NCBI RefSeq assembly: GCF_001050155.1
Contig: NZ_LFVY01000010.1
Span: 62,001 to 126,000 of the forward strand
Length of the DNA: 64,000 nucleotides
Source of the DNA: Nitratireductor soli
Lineage (GTDB): Bacteria > Pseudomonadota > Alphaproteobacteria > Rhizobiales > Rhizobiaceae
Direction: 5' to 3'
Part shown: in pieces, positions 33,858-48,177 of the stretch
How the letters are laid out: each line of letters begins with the position of its first letter
How positions within the stretch are numbered: position 1 is the first letter of the stretch
Program-made: the position numbers and the translations under genes
Notes under the pieces: generated by a model
The model's input: the letters and a program-made list of their open reading frames with translations, nothing else
Databases searched by the model: none
What the model was told of the DNA's origin: nothing

Positions 33858-35594
33858 ATGGCTGCGTCACAAATTGCCTGGAAGCCGATGCCTAGAACCG
33901 GTGAAACATTGACCGCCCGCGCCCGTTGGTTGCGGTTTTCCACGGCGCTGGGCGTGTGCCTCGTCATGGCTATCGACCACGGCACGGCACAGGAACTGGA
34001 GAGCGGGTTGCGCGGTCCCGTGCTCGAATCGGAGATCAACGCCGTCCTCCAGCCTGGCGTGCAGGTGCGCGCCGCCGATCGTGCCGACCGCGCACGGCAG
34101 ACGGGCGGCCTCCCCACGCCCGGCTACAGTCCGGCGACCGAAAGTGCGGCGACAAACGACTATCCGCAAAACGACGACAGTCTCTTCAACGCCGAAGAGC
34201 CATCGTCGAGCCGAGCGGCCGCGGCGGCTCCCGTCCGCTCGCCTTCGACCGCGCTGGAACGCACGCGGCAAAGAGCCGGCCGCAACAACAGCCCCTCCGC
34301 AGGCATCTCCACCCGTCAGGACGAAGAGGAGCTGGACGATCTGGCCACCGGCACGGTCCGGGCAAGGTCTGCCGATGCGGAAGAGCGCGCGGCGCTGGCA
34401 CGGGCGGAAGCCGTGAACCCACGCGTGAGCGCCGTCGAGAGCAGCTATGAAGCCGCCGACGCGAACCCATACGCGCCGCTTGGCCTCAGGCTCGGCACCT
34501 TCACCGTCATCCCGACCCTGGAGCAGGGCATAACCTGGACCTCCAATGCCGATTCGAGCGCCAGCGGCAGCGAAGCGGTCCTTTCGGAAACGACCTTGCG
34601 GCTGAATGCGGCATCCGACTGGTCGCGCCATGCGGCCACCGCCGAAGCCTACGGCATCTACCGCAAATCCGTTTCCGGCGACGACGTGTCGGAGCTGCAG
34701 GGCGGCATCAACGGAAGGCTGCGCCTCGACCTGGCCGGGGATTACACGGCGTTGGCCAGCCTCGGCTATACCGTGCGCCCCGAATCGGCTTCCTCGCCCG
34801 TGATCATCACCGGTGTCGAGGACCAGCCCTTGCGCCACACGATCGACGGCAGTCTCGGCCTCGCCAAGGATCTGGGCAAGCTGCGGCTGAGCGCCACCGG
34901 CGCTGTCAGCCGCGAAACCTATGGCGATGCGGAACTGACCGGCGGCGGAACACTGTCACAGAAGGAGCGCGACGCGACACTGGCGACGCTGCGCCTGCGC
35001 GCCGGCTACCAGGTGTCCCCGGCCCTGACCCCCTTCGTCGAGGCCGAGATCGGCCGCCGCTTCTACGACCTCAAGCAGGACAGCGCCGGCTACGAGCGCT
35101 CCGCCAACCGGTACGCCGCCCGCGCCGGCGTGATGCTCGACATCGAGGAAAAACTGTCCGGCGAGGTCTCTCTCGGCTGGATCAGCGAGGATCTGGACGA
35201 TGACCGCCTGGATTCGGTCTCAGGCCTGGCACTGGCGGCCAGCCTCAACTGGTCGCCCCAGCGCGGCACCACCGTCGGCCTCGACGGCGCAACAACCATC
35301 GAGGGCACGACGAATGCCGGTGAGAGTGGCTCGATCCTCTATGCCGGCACATTGCGCCTCGAACGGCAAATCCGCGCCAACTTGACGGCGGAAGCCGCCG
35401 CCGGCGCGTCCTGGCGCGATTACACGGACGGCGCGCACGACCTGACCCTGAGCGGACAGGCCGGCATGACCTGGTGGCTCAACCGCACGCTCGGCCTGAC
35501 CGGCCGCGCGCGCTATGAGACGCGCACCAGCAGCCTTCCCGGCCGCGACTATGACGCCACCAGCGTTTTCTTCGGAGTCAGGATGCAGCGCTAG
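33858..35594 (+). CDS. Outer-membrane beta-barrel protein (BBP2-type)
   Basis: A 578-residue protein. A signal-like hydrophobic stretch (LRFSTALGVCLVMAI) near residue 30 is followed by about 180 low-complexity Arg/Ala/Ser residues. A C-terminal beta-barrel of alternating strands (ATAEAYGIYRK, LRLDLAGDYTALASLGYTVRP, TPFVEAEIGRRFYDL, GRARYETRT) of about 390 residues then runs to the end. This matches the 'putative beta-barrel porin 2' type found in rhizobial polysaccharide or envelope loci. Transport or a structural role in the outer membrane is inferred. An alternative start is ATG 33888. The stop codon falls in a CTAGTGGTGCGATCC fragment. Confidence 0.78.
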   Translation: MAASQIAWKPMPRTGETLTARARWLRFSTALGVCLVMAIDHGTAQELESGLRGPVLESEINAVLQPGVQVRAADRADRARQTGGLPTPGYSPATESAATNDYPQNDDSLFNAEEPSSSRAAAAAPVRSPSTALERTRQRAGRNNSPSAGISTRQDEEELDDLATGTVRARSADAEERAALARAEAVNPRVSAVESSYEAADANPYAPLGLRLGTFTVIPTLEQGITWTSNADSSASGSEAVLSETTLRLNAASDWSRHAATAEAYGIYRKSVSGDDVSELQGGINGRLRLDLAGDYTALASLGYTVRPESASSPVIITGVEDQPLRHTIDGSLGLAKDLGKLRLSATGAVSRETYGDAELTGGGTLSQKERDATLATLRLRAGYQVSPALTPFVEAEIGRRFYDLKQDSAGYERSANRYAARAGVMLDIEEKLSGEVSLGWISEDLDDDRLDSVSGLALAASLNWSPQRGTTVGLDGATTIEGTTNAGESGSILYAGTLRLERQIRANLTAEAAAGASWRDYTDGAHDLTLSGQAGMTWWLNRTLGLTGRARYETRTSSLPGRDYDATSVFFGVRMQR

Positions 35595-35605
35595 TGGTGC
35601 GATCC
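35591..35605. repeat. Fragment of family C repeat
   Basis: CTAGTGGTGCGATCC resembles the complement of the end of the family C element at 7871-7920. It contains the stop codon of the beta-barrel gene. At 15 bases, this relation is suggestive only. Confidence 0.3.
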
Positions 35606-36477
35606 TAACGCTTGGCTGACGCTTCCATGAACCGCACGATGTGATCCCTGAGGTCGGGCCGCGCCAGGGCAAAAGCAAGATTGGCTTCGACGAAACCTTC
35701 CGGTGCGCCGCAATCGAAGGTGCGGCCGGTGAAGTGGTGGCCGTGGAAGGGCTGTTCGCTCAGCAGTTTCAGCATCGCATCGGTGAGCTGGATCTCGCCA
35801 CCGGCGCCGCGCTCCTGATTCTCAAGCAGCGCGAAAATCTCCGGCTGCAGGATGTAGCGGCCGTTGATGTAGAAATTCGACGGCGCGTCTTCCGCCTTCG
35901 GTTTCTCGACCATAGCGTTGATCTCGAAGCCGCCGGCGACGCTCTCGCCACGCCCGACAATACCGTATTTGTGCGTCTGCGAAGGCTCGCACTCCTCGAC
36001 AGCAAGCACGTTGCCGCCGGTCCTGTTGAACAACTCGACCATCTGCTTCAGGCAGCCGGGCTCCGACTGCATGATCATGTCCGGCAAGAGGAGGGCGAAC
36101 GGCTCGTTGCCGACCAGTTCGCGCGCGCACCACACGGCATGCCCCAGGCCGAGCGGCTCCTGCTGGCGGGTAAAACTGGTCTGGCCGGGCTCCGGCTGCA
36201 TGCTGCGCAGACGGTCCAGCACGTCGTGCTTGCCGCGCCGGGCCAGCGTGTCGTAAAGTTCCACCTGGATATCGAAGTGATCCTCGATAACCGTCTTGTT
36301 GCGTCCGGTGACGAAGATGAAATGCTCGATCCCGGCTTCGCGAGCCTCGTCGACGACGTATTGGATCACGGGCTTGTCGACCACCGTCAGCATTTCCTTC
36401 GGCACGGCCTTCGTCGCCGGAAGGAAACGCGTGCCCAGACCGGCCACGGGGAAAACAGCCTTGCGAAGCTTCGTCAT
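35605..36477 (-). CDS. galU: UTP-glucose-1-phosphate uridylyltransferase
   Basis: A 290-residue nucleotidyltransferase making UDP-glucose, a precursor of exopolysaccharide, LPS and glucans (ExoN in Sinorhizobium). The N-terminal [24 protein letters not shown] carries the nucleotide-binding GxGTRxxPxTK and PKE motifs. [17 protein letters not shown] and EKPK are also typical. The ATG at 36477 follows GGAGG; the frame is open to 36582. It is convergent with the barrel gene and divergent from the transglycosylase gene. Confidence 0.94.
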   Translation of the reverse strand: MTKLRKAVFPVAGLGTRFLPATKAVPKEMLTVVDKPVIQYVVDEAREAGIEHFIFVTGRNKTVIEDHFDIQVELYDTLARRGKHDVLDRLRSMQPEPGQTSFTRQQEPLGLGHAVWCARELVGNEPFALLLPDMIMQSEPGCLKQMVELFNRTGGNVLAVEECEPSQTHKYGIVGRGESVAGGFEINAMVEKPKAEDAPSNFYINGRYILQPEIFALLENQERGAGGEIQLTDAMLKLLSEQPFHGHHFTGRTFDCGAPEGFVEANLAFALARPDLRDHIVRFMEASAKR

Positions 36478-36682
36478 GAAAATACCTCCAAGATAATGGG
36501 AACTCAGCAATGGGCTCCGCCCGTCGGCTGTTAGCAACAGCCGATTGATGTTTCCTGAATCAATGCGCGGATTTCGCGGCAATGCCGACCAAGGTCGAAA
36601 ACCGGTGTTAAGAGCATGGTAAACGTTTTTCTAACCGCGATCTGCGATGGATAGGCTAGACTGCTTAATGACGGAGGTCTTG

Positions 36683-37909
36683 ATGTTGTTCCGCTTGCCC
36701 GCACGAAACACGGTTGCGACCGCTTTCGCGTGCCTGGTCCTTTTGTTTGCTACCGCCCTGCAGCCGGCGCATGCCGACGCCGGTTTCCAGCGCTGGATCG
36801 CCCAGTTCCGCGGCACGGCGATGCAGAACGGAATTTCCGGCACCACCTATGACCGCGCCTTTCGCGGCGTCACCGCGCCCGATCCCGAAGTCCTCGAGAA
36901 GGCGCGCTACCAGCCTGAATTCCGTGCCGAGGCGTGGGAGTATTTCGACAATCGCGTGCAGCAGGACGCCATCGAAACCGGCCGCCGGCTGGCGCGCCAG
37001 TGGAAGCCGTGGCTTGACCGCATCGAACAGAAATTCGGCGTCAGCCGCCATGTGCTGCTCGCCATCTGGTCGATCGAATCGAATTACGGCGAAGCGCTGA
37101 AGAACGAGCGCGTCATGCGCAATTTACCGCGGTCGCTGGCAACACTTGCCTACGGCGACAAGCGGCGCGCCAAATTCGCCCGCCAGCAGTTGATCGCCGC
37201 GCTGAAGATCCTGCAGACGGGTGACATCGATGTCGGCCACCTGACCAGTTCCTGGGCCGGCGCCATGGGGCACACCCAGTTCATCCCGACCAGCTATCAG
37301 GCCTATGCCGTCGATATGGACGGCGATGGACGCCGCGACATCTGGAGCTCGGTGCCCGATGCGCTCGCGACAGCCGCCAACCTGTTGCGCAAGAATGGCT
37401 GGCGCAGCGGAGAAACCTGGGGGTATGAGACGGCGGCGCTGCCGGCCGGGCGCAAATTTCCGGGGGGCAGCATGGCTCTGTCGCGCTGGGCATCGATCGG
37501 CGTGGTACGCGCCAATGGCAAGCCCTTTCCCCGTCCCTCGGATTCGGCCGAGCTGAAGCTGCCCGATGGGCGCGCCGGTCCGGTCTTCCTCGTGACACGC
37601 AATTTCAGCGTCATCAAGCGCTACAACAACTCCGACAAATACGCGCTCGCCGTCGGGCTCCTGGCCGATGAACTGGCCGGCCATGGCGGCCTGGTCCGCG
37701 ATTGGGACCGCCCCTTCCAGCGGCTCAGCTACAGCGAGACGGAAGAGTTGCAGAAGCGGCTCGGGACGCTCGGCTATTATGACGGGCCGATCGACGGCAA
37801 GATCGGCAGTGGCTCGCGTGAGGCGATCCGCGCCTTTCAGGCGCGCGCCGGCATGCAGCAGGATGGCCATCCCGGCAAGGAAGTGCTGCAGCGCCTGCGC
37901 GGCCAGTAA
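36683..37909 (+). CDS. MltB-type lytic murein transglycosylase with PG-binding domain
   Basis: A 408-residue exported enzyme with a signal peptide (to about residue 32, ending QPAHA). The catalytic SLT_2 domain has the Glu in LLAIWSIESNYGE at about residue 135, with AGAMGHTQFIPTSY and DMDGDGRRDIW (a Ca-binding-like loop) downstream. The last 65 residues form a PG_binding_1 domain (LQKRLGTLGYYDGPIDG). It cleaves glycan strands to anhydromuropeptides. The ATG at 36683 is preceded by GGAGG at five bases, better than in-frame starts at 36647 and 36668. The DUF459 gene follows 24 bases later, probably co-transcribed. Confidence 0.92.
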   Translation: MLFRLPARNTVATAFACLVLLFATALQPAHADAGFQRWIAQFRGTAMQNGISGTTYDRAFRGVTAPDPEVLEKARYQPEFRAEAWEYFDNRVQQDAIETGRRLARQWKPWLDRIEQKFGVSRHVLLAIWSIESNYGEALKNERVMRNLPRSLATLAYGDKRRAKFARQQLIAALKILQTGDIDVGHLTSSWAGAMGHTQFIPTSYQAYAVDMDGDGRRDIWSSVPDALATAANLLRKNGWRSGETWGYETAALPAGRKFPGGSMALSRWASIGVVRANGKPFPRPSDSAELKLPDGRAGPVFLVTRNFSVIKRYNNSDKYALAVGLLADELAGHGGLVRDWDRPFQRLSYSETEELQKRLGTLGYYDGPIDGKIGSGSREAIRAFQARAGMQQDGHPGKEVLQRLRGQ

Positions 37910-37933
37910 CACCCGACGAACAGCGGAACGGCC

Positions 37934-39187
37934 ATGGAAACGGCGACAACGTCAGTGATACGGGGCAATGGCAGGAACGCTGCCCTGTTCATCATCGTGC
38001 TGGCGTTGGCGCTGCCCCTCTTTCCGGGCGCCATCGCGCCGGCCGGTGCCCAGGAATACCGCAAGGAGCAGCGGCGCGGACTGTTCGACTTTCTCTTCGG
38101 CGGTCCGCTGCGCACCAGGCAGGCGGAGCCGCCTGCGGCGCCGCAACAGCAGATACAGCGCCAGCGAGCCCCTGCCGCCAGTCGCAATGCCGTCCGCCCC
38201 TCCAGGGCAGCCGTTCCACGCCAGCCGCCTCCGCCGCCGGCGGTCGAAAAACTGGAGAATGCGCGCATCGTCCTGGTGATCGGCGACTTTCTTGCCGGCG
38301 GCTTGTCGGAAGGCCTGGAGACCGCCTACGGCGAATCGCCCGGCGTCCGGATCGTCAACCGAAGCAACGGCTCCTCCGGCTTCGTGCGCGACGACTATTA
38401 CGATTGGAATGCGCAGATCGCAACGATCCTCGAGGAGACCAGCCCCGCCATCGTGGTGATGATGATCGGTTCCAACGACCGCCAGCAATTGGTCATCGAC
38501 GGCGAGCGCGAGGCGCCGCGCTCGGATGCCTGGTTGAAAGAGTATGAGAAGCGCGTCGAACGGTTCACCGACGCTGTGGGCGAACGGAATATCCCGCTGG
38601 TATGGACAGGTCTGCCCGCCTTCAAACTGTCGAGCATGACCTCCGACATGCTGGCCTTCAACGACCTCTACAAGAAGGCCGCGGAAGCCGCCGGCGGGAC
38701 ATTCGTCGACATCTGGGATGGCTTCGTCGATGAGAACGGCGCCTTCCTATCGACCGGACCGGACATGAATGGCCAGCCGGCGCGCCTGCGCGGCAATGAT
38801 GGCATCAATCTGACCCGTGCCGGCAAGCGCAAGATCGCCTTCTACGTCGAAAAGCCGCTGAACAAGCTGCTCGGCCAGGCGACCTCGCCGGATATCGGCG
38901 AACTGGGGATGGAAAGCCTGCCGGACCTGATCCTTCATCCGGCAGAACCATCGCCGGTGGATCGCACCCAGCCGATTTCCTTCGCCGATCCGGCGTTGGA
39001 CGGCGGAACCGAACTGCTCGGCGCAACGGTGCGTCCGATCGGCACCGCGCAAACGGGAGACCTCACGGGCGTGCCTATCGACGAACATCCGCGCCCGGGC
39101 CGGGCCGACGATTTCTCGCAACGCGACGAAAGCGCCACAGCCGACAAGACGGAAAAGCCGGTGCTGGAAGCACCGGCAGCACGCTGA
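37934..39187 (+). CDS. DUF459 SGNH-hydrolase-like exported protein
   Basis: A 417-residue exported protein. A signal anchor ([23 protein letters not shown]) is followed by a Gln/Arg/Pro-rich linker and then an SGNH-like fold at about 108-310. The block I motif reads GDFLAGGL at about 117-124, with Phe119 where the nucleophilic Ser of GDSL would be. Block III GSND (179-182) is intact. Block V reads DGINLT (289-294), with Asn292 where His is expected. It may therefore be a binding protein or use altered chemistry. It follows the MltB-type gene, as in other rhizobia, suggesting a role on peptidoglycan or a modification of it. Confidence 0.8.
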   Translation: METATTSVIRGNGRNAALFIIVLALALPLFPGAIAPAGAQEYRKEQRRGLFDFLFGGPLRTRQAEPPAAPQQQIQRQRAPAASRNAVRPSRAAVPRQPPPPPAVEKLENARIVLVIGDFLAGGLSEGLETAYGESPGVRIVNRSNGSSGFVRDDYYDWNAQIATILEETSPAIVVMMIGSNDRQQLVIDGEREAPRSDAWLKEYEKRVERFTDAVGERNIPLVWTGLPAFKLSSMTSDMLAFNDLYKKAAEAAGGTFVDIWDGFVDENGAFLSTGPDMNGQPARLRGNDGINLTRAGKRKIAFYVEKPLNKLLGQATSPDIGELGMESLPDLILHPAEPSPVDRTQPISFADPALDGGTELLGATVRPIGTAQTGDLTGVPIDEHPRPGRADDFSQRDESATADKTEKPVLEAPAAR

Positions 39188-39191
39188 AATC

Positions 39192-40646
39192 TCAGCGCGG
39201 CAGGAGCGAGCTTCCCATCAGGAATTCGTCGATCGAGCGCGCCGCCTGCCGGCCTTCGCGAATGGCCCAGACCACCAGCGACTGGCCGCGCCTGACGTCG
39301 CCGGCGGCGAAGAGACGGTCGACACTGGTGCGATAATCCTGATCGTCGGCAACCACATTGACCGAGTTGCGCCGGTCCGTATCGGTCCTCAAACGCTCAC
39401 CGAATTCACCCAGAACCCCCTCTTCGAGCGGGCCGGAAAAGCCGATGGCGATGAAGGCGAGGTCCGCCTTGATGATGAATTCCGTGCCGGCGACCGGCCT
39501 GCGCTTCTCGTCCACCTCGCAGCATTTCACGCCGGTCAGCACGCCATCCTCGCCGACGAATTCCAGCGTCGCCGCCTGGAACTCGCGCTCGGCGCCTTCG
39601 GCCTGGCTGGAGGAGGTGCGCATCTTGGTCGCCCAATAGGGCCAGACCGCAAGCTTGTCTTCCTTCTCCGGCGGGCGCGGGCGGATGTCGAGCTGGGTGA
39701 CGCGCACCGCTCCCTGGCGGAAGGCCGTGCCGACGCAGTCGGACGCCGTGTCGCCGCCGCCGACCACCACCACATGCTTGCCTCCGGCGAGAATCGGCTC
39801 GGACGGCCAGGCGACTGACTGTATATCCTCGCCGCCGACGCGCTTGTTCTGCTGGACGAGATAGGGCATCGCGTCATGGACGCCTTCGAACGCGATGCCG
39901 GGAATGCCGGCCGGACGCGGCTTTTCCGAGCCGCCGCAATAAAGCACGGCGTCATATTCGGCGAGCAGTTCCTCGACTGACCTGTCGATGCCGACATTGA
40001 CGCCGCAATGGAAGGTCACGCCCTCGCCCTGCATCTGCTCGACGCGGCGGTCGATATAGTGCTTCTCGATCTTGAAGTCGGGAATGCCGTAGCGCATCAG
40101 CCCGCCGGGGCGGCTTTCGCGCTCATAGACATGCACCTGGTGCCCTGCGCGGCCAAGCTGCTGGGCGGCCGCCATGCCGGCCGGCCCCGAACCGATGACC
40201 GCCACCTTGCGGCCGGTTTTCCGCTCCGCCGGATAGGGGCGCACATAGCCCGCCTCATAAGCCTTGTCGGCAATCGCCTGCTCGACCGTCTTGATGGCGA
40301 CGGGAACGTCTTCGAGGTTCAGCGTGCAGGCTTCCTCGCACGGGGCCGGGCAGATGCGGCCGGTCCATTCGGGGAAGTTGTTGGTCGAATGCAGATTGCG
40401 GATCGCCTCTTCCCAATCGCCATTATAGACGAGGTCGTTCCAGTCCGGAATCTGGTTGTGCACCGGGCAGCCTGTCGGCCCGTGGCAATAGGGAATGCCA
40501 CAATCCATACAGCGCGCGGCCTGTTTCTCGACCTCCTTGTCCGACATGGGCAGCGTGAACTCGCGAAAATGGCGAATCCGGTCGGACGCCGGCTGATACT
40601 TGTGCACCTGCCGGTCGATTTCGAGAAAGCCTGTAACCTTACCCAT
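39192..40646 (-). CDS. gltD: Glutamate synthase, small (beta) subunit
   Basis: A 484-residue NADPH-oxidising subunit. The N-terminal cysteine pattern [16 protein letters not shown] and [12 protein letters not shown] supports two [4Fe-4S] clusters. [18 protein letters not shown] is the FAD site and [14 protein letters not shown] the NADPH site. It passes electrons to GltB for glutamate formation from glutamine and 2-oxoglutarate. The ATG at 40646 is chosen over a TTG directly before it. The gene is downstream of gltB with a glutathione S-transferase gene between them. Confidence 0.95.
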   Translation of the reverse strand: MGKVTGFLEIDRQVHKYQPASDRIRHFREFTLPMSDKEVEKQAARCMDCGIPYCHGPTGCPVHNQIPDWNDLVYNGDWEEAIRNLHSTNNFPEWTGRICPAPCEEACTLNLEDVPVAIKTVEQAIADKAYEAGYVRPYPAERKTGRKVAVIGSGPAGMAAAQQLGRAGHQVHVYERESRPGGLMRYGIPDFKIEKHYIDRRVEQMQGEGVTFHCGVNVGIDRSVEELLAEYDAVLYCGGSEKPRPAGIPGIAFEGVHDAMPYLVQQNKRVGGEDIQSVAWPSEPILAGGKHVVVVGGGDTASDCVGTAFRQGAVRVTQLDIRPRPPEKEDKLAVWPYWATKMRTSSSQAEGAEREFQAATLEFVGEDGVLTGVKCCEVDEKRRPVAGTEFIIKADLAFIAIGFSGPLEEGVLGEFGERLRTDTDRRNSVNVVADDQDYRTSVDRLFAAGDVRRGQSLVVWAIREGRQAARSIDEFLMGSSLLPR

Positions 40647-40663
40647 CAAGAAAACCTCGTTAT

Positions 40664-41254
40664 CTACTGCAATGCGGGAAGTCCGAGGACTTCCTCACAG
40701 CGTGCAATCCAGCCGGTGAGCGCCTTGCGCCCGCCAAAATCGAAACCGCCCTGCGGCGCGAGCCGCGTGTAGCCGAGAAGCGCGATATCGGCGATGGTCA
40801 TCGTCGGCCCGACAAAGAAATCACGCTGGCGCAGATGCGTGTCCATCACGTCGAGCGCCCATTGCGCCTTCCCCACCAGCACCGGATCGCGCGCTCCCAC
40901 CGGCTGCTTCTTGTAAAACACGTGGAAGCGCACCACGGCGACGGCCGGTTCGTGGAAATTCTGCTCCCAGAACAGCCATTGATCGATTTCCGCCTGCACG
41001 AAAGCATCGTCCGGCAGCAGCGCGCTGCCGCGCGCCAGATAGCGCATGATGGCGTTCGACTGCGCCAGGATGCGGCCGTCGCCGAAACGCACCACGGGGA
41101 TCTGGCCGAGCGGCGACATGGCCAGGAACTCCGGCGTTCGCGTCGCTCCGGCCAGGATATCGAGTTCATGCCAGCGGTAGTCGAGGCCGAGATGATCGGC
41201 CGCATACTTCACTTTCAGGCAATTGCCTGAATTCAGATCGCCATACACTTCCAT
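40664..41254 (-). CDS. Glutathione S-transferase family protein
   Basis: A 196-residue protein with the thioredoxin-like N-terminal domain (MEVYGDLNSGNCLKVKYAADHLGL, with Ser/Asn/Cys in the position that activates glutathione) and the GSH-binding GQIPVVRFGDGRILAQSNAIMRYLA block with its cis-Pro and SNAI motif. The helical C-terminal domain has MTIADIAL, the N-capping box of the family. The ATG at 41254 follows GGGAG. It sits between gltB (25 bases upstream) and gltD (17 bases downstream) on the same strand, so it is probably in the gltBD transcript. Its substrate is unknown. Confidence 0.9.
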   Translation of the reverse strand: MEVYGDLNSGNCLKVKYAADHLGLDYRWHELDILAGATRTPEFLAMSPLGQIPVVRFGDGRILAQSNAIMRYLARGSALLPDDAFVQAEIDQWLFWEQNFHEPAVAVVRFHVFYKKQPVGARDPVLVGKAQWALDVMDTHLRQRDFFVGPTMTIADIALLGYTRLAPQGGFDFGGRKALTGWIARCEEVLGLPALQ

Positions 41255-41279
41255 TGAAACATCTCCCAAGCCCCGGGGC

Positions 41280-46010
<4,731 letters not shown>

Positions 46011-46563
46011 CGCAACTTCCTTCATGTGTTCTGCCCGCGGGTCCGGCCCGGGGCGGTCGTTCAGTCGCCAGACAGCCGCCAGGGGCCATCCGGGGTGTAT
46101 GCACGGCATATCCTTCTAGAAGCCGGAGGAACGCTTCACCGGTCCGCTCCGGCGCGTTTCTTTTAGTTGGGCGGCGCACTCTTGCCAAACGCGATCGTTT
46201 TTCCGACGCCGTCGGACCACCTGCCTCGCACCGTTCATCCGGCACGTTACCATGGCCGGGAAGGCCGATTGTAACGCAAAATCCGGTATCGTTGCTCGAA
46301 TAAATAAGACAGCACTACTGTCCTATTTAGTCAAATGCCAGAAATCCACGCACGACACAAGACGGAAATGCAAAATTTTTGCGCAACGCGGGCAAGAAAG
46401 TTTCCGTCACACCGAAAATCACGAAACTTTCAGTCTTATTGCGATGAGCGCGCGGCTGTCCCAAGAGAAGCCTTCTGGAAGGGTCTTGCGGCAAATCACG
46501 CATGCTGCTCTTTGTCGCGACCGAGCCGCTTCGCCATCAAACCTGTAGGGAAGATCGCCAGTC
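46011..46563. other. 553-base intergenic region between gltB and ltaE
   Basis: A divergent promoter region. Besides a 29-base dyad at 46301-46329 I see AT-richer sequence around 46290-46450, plausible for promoters on both strands. Short open frames here (such as one at 46252-46548) lack a ribosome-binding site and family features, so I do not call a gene. Confidence 0.4.
46301..46329. promoter_or_regulatory. 29-base dyad symmetry, possible operator
   Basis: TAAATAAGACAG and CTGTCCTATTTA form 12-base arms with one mismatch around CACTA. It is AT-rich in a GC-rich genome and lies in the shared upstream region of gltB and ltaE, about 290 and 235 bases from their starts. The cognate regulator is not identifiable. 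Confidence 0.35.
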
Positions 46564-47619
46564 ATGAACTTCGCATCGGACAATTGGGCGGGCGCCCACC
46601 CGAAAATCGCCGCCGCGCTCTCTGACAACGCCGGCGGCTATGCCTCCGCCTATGGAACCAGCGAACTCGACCGTGTGATCGAGCGGACATTCAGCGAGAT
46701 CTTCGAGCGCGATGTGAGCGTTTTCTTTGTCGGCACGGGCACGGCGGCCAATGCACTGTCCATGAGCTGGGCTGGCCGGCCAGGCGGCATTGCATTCTGT
46801 CACAGCGAGGCGCACGCCATCGCCGACGAGGGCGGGGCCCAGGAGTTCTTCACGCGCGCGCGCCTGAGGGGCGTCGACGGGCGGCTCGGCCGCATCGACC
46901 CCGACGCCCTCGATACCGCCATCCGCCAATATCCGGCGGGCTTCGTCCATGGCGGTCAGCCGACCGCCGTGACGATCACCCAAGCCACAGAAATCGGCAC
47001 GATTTACCAGCTCGCACAGATCGACGCCGTTTCGCAGGTGTGCCGCGAGCACGGTCTTCCGCTGCATCTGGACGGGGCGCGTTTCGCCAACGCGCTGGTC
47101 GCTCTGGGAACGACCCCGGCGGAAATGACCTGGAAGCGCGGCATCGACATTGTCTCCTTCGGCGGCACCAAGAATGGTTGCTGGTGCGCCGAGGCGGTCG
47201 TCGTCCTCGATCCGGCAAAGGCCGGCGATCTGCCGTCCATGCGCATGCGCGCCGGACACCTGTTCTCCAAATCGCGGTTTGTCGCAACGCAGTTCGCCGC
47301 GTATTTCGCCGACGGGTTGTGGCTCGAGACTGCAAGGCACGCCAATGCCATGGCCACGCACCTGGCCAAGGCAATCGGCAACGTTGGTTCGGTGCGGCTT
47401 GCCTGGCAGCCCGAGGCCAACGAGGTTTTCGCTGTTATGGAAGCCCGGACGGCAGCCCGGCTGCGCGAGGCCGGCGCCAGCTTCCACCAATGGCACACGC
47501 CCGCCGCCTTCGACGGCACACTCGCGCCGAACGAAGCGCTCTACCGCTTCGTCACCAGCTTCGCTACGGAGGCCGACGACGTGGCGATGCTCGCCCAGGC
47601 CATCGGCACGAACCGGTAA
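46564..47619 (+). CDS. ltaE: Low-specificity L-threonine aldolase
   Basis: A 351-residue PLP enzyme splitting L-threonine (and allo-threonine) to glycine and acetaldehyde. The N-terminal FASDNWAGAHPKI and the PLP-phosphate region FFVGTGTAANALS are typical. Asp in LHLDGARFANAL pairs with the ring nitrogen, and the Schiff-base Lys is in SFGGTKNGC at about residue 203. The length is normal. It is divergent from gltB and upstream of the bufferin cluster, separated by 127 bases. Confidence 0.9.
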   Translation: MNFASDNWAGAHPKIAAALSDNAGGYASAYGTSELDRVIERTFSEIFERDVSVFFVGTGTAANALSMSWAGRPGGIAFCHSEAHAIADEGGAQEFFTRARLRGVDGRLGRIDPDALDTAIRQYPAGFVHGGQPTAVTITQATEIGTIYQLAQIDAVSQVCREHGLPLHLDGARFANALVALGTTPAEMTWKRGIDIVSFGGTKNGCWCAEAVVVLDPAKAGDLPSMRMRAGHLFSKSRFVATQFAAYFADGLWLETARHANAMATHLAKAIGNVGSVRLAWQPEANEVFAVMEARTAARLREAGASFHQWHTPAAFDGTLAPNEALYRFVTSFATEADDVAMLAQAIGTNR

Positions 47620-47746
47620 CGCCAGCCCTCACGGCCATGTGAAGTCCGCTCTCGGGCGCTTGATTTCCAAGTGAGCGTTCCCTCTGAAAGAAAGATGACG
47701 CCGGGTGAGAACGCCCGGACTCATCAGACCTCGAGAGGAGAACTCC

Positions 47747-48070
47747 ATGTCCACGAAAATCGCACTCAGCGCCGCCTACATTGCAGGCACGGTGGCTGCA
47801 GCGCTGTCCTCAGGCGCCTTCGCCGCGCCGCTGAGCCAGGATCAGGTCAAGGCGGCAATGGATGCCGGCAAGGAGAAATGCTACGGCGTCGCGCTGGCCG
47901 GCCAGAACGATTGCGCCGCGGGCCCCGGCACCACCTGCGCCGGCACGTCGAAGGTCAATTACCAGGGCAATGCCTGGACATTCGTCGATGGCGGCACCTG
48001 CGCCACGATGGAACTGCCCGGCGACCGCATGGGCTCGCCCGAGCCGCTCGACCGCGACATGGCGTCCTGA
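47747..48070 (+). CDS. bufA: Bufferin precursor peptide (DUF2282, BufA-type)
   Basis: A 107-residue secreted precursor. A signal peptide of about 26 residues ([22 protein letters not shown]) precedes a small core with four cysteines at 45, 56, 64 and 85, in the pattern [23 protein letters not shown]. This is the DUF2282 arrangement. DUF2282 peptides are now known as bufferins, copper-binding RiPPs whose cysteines are modified by a DUF692 MNIO enzyme (to thiooxazole-type groups) and which protect the periplasm from copper. AGAGGAG precedes the ATG. The adjacent DUF692, DUF2063 and DoxX genes complete the known gene set. The chemistry here is inferred from family knowledge. Confidence 0.85.
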   Translation: MSTKIALSAAYIAGTVAAALSSGAFAAPLSQDQVKAAMDAGKEKCYGVALAGQNDCAAGPGTTCAGTSKVNYQGNAWTFVDGGTCATMELPGDRMGSPEPLDRDMAS

Positions 48071-48083
48071 CCCGATCTGGTTC

Positions 48084-48140
48084 CTTGTTTTCCGCATTTA
48101 TGCGGACGTCAGGTGATTCTACCTGACTGCAAGATGCTAG
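48084..48140 (+). repeat. Half-length family B repeat (copy 5) between bufA and bufB
   Basis: Only the right half is present: a TCCGCATTTATGCGGA dyad and an AGGTGATTCTACCT-type stem, ending CTAG. It starts about 14 bases after the bufA stop and fills most of the 107-base gap to bufB. Confidence 0.85.
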
Positions 48141-48177
48141 CCCTGACCTTCAAAAGGGAATGCCGGGAGGCGAAACC

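Noticed and set aside
46252..46548. 98-codon frame in the gltB-ltaE intergenic region
   Set aside because: No ribosome-binding site, no family features, and lies over likely promoter sequence.
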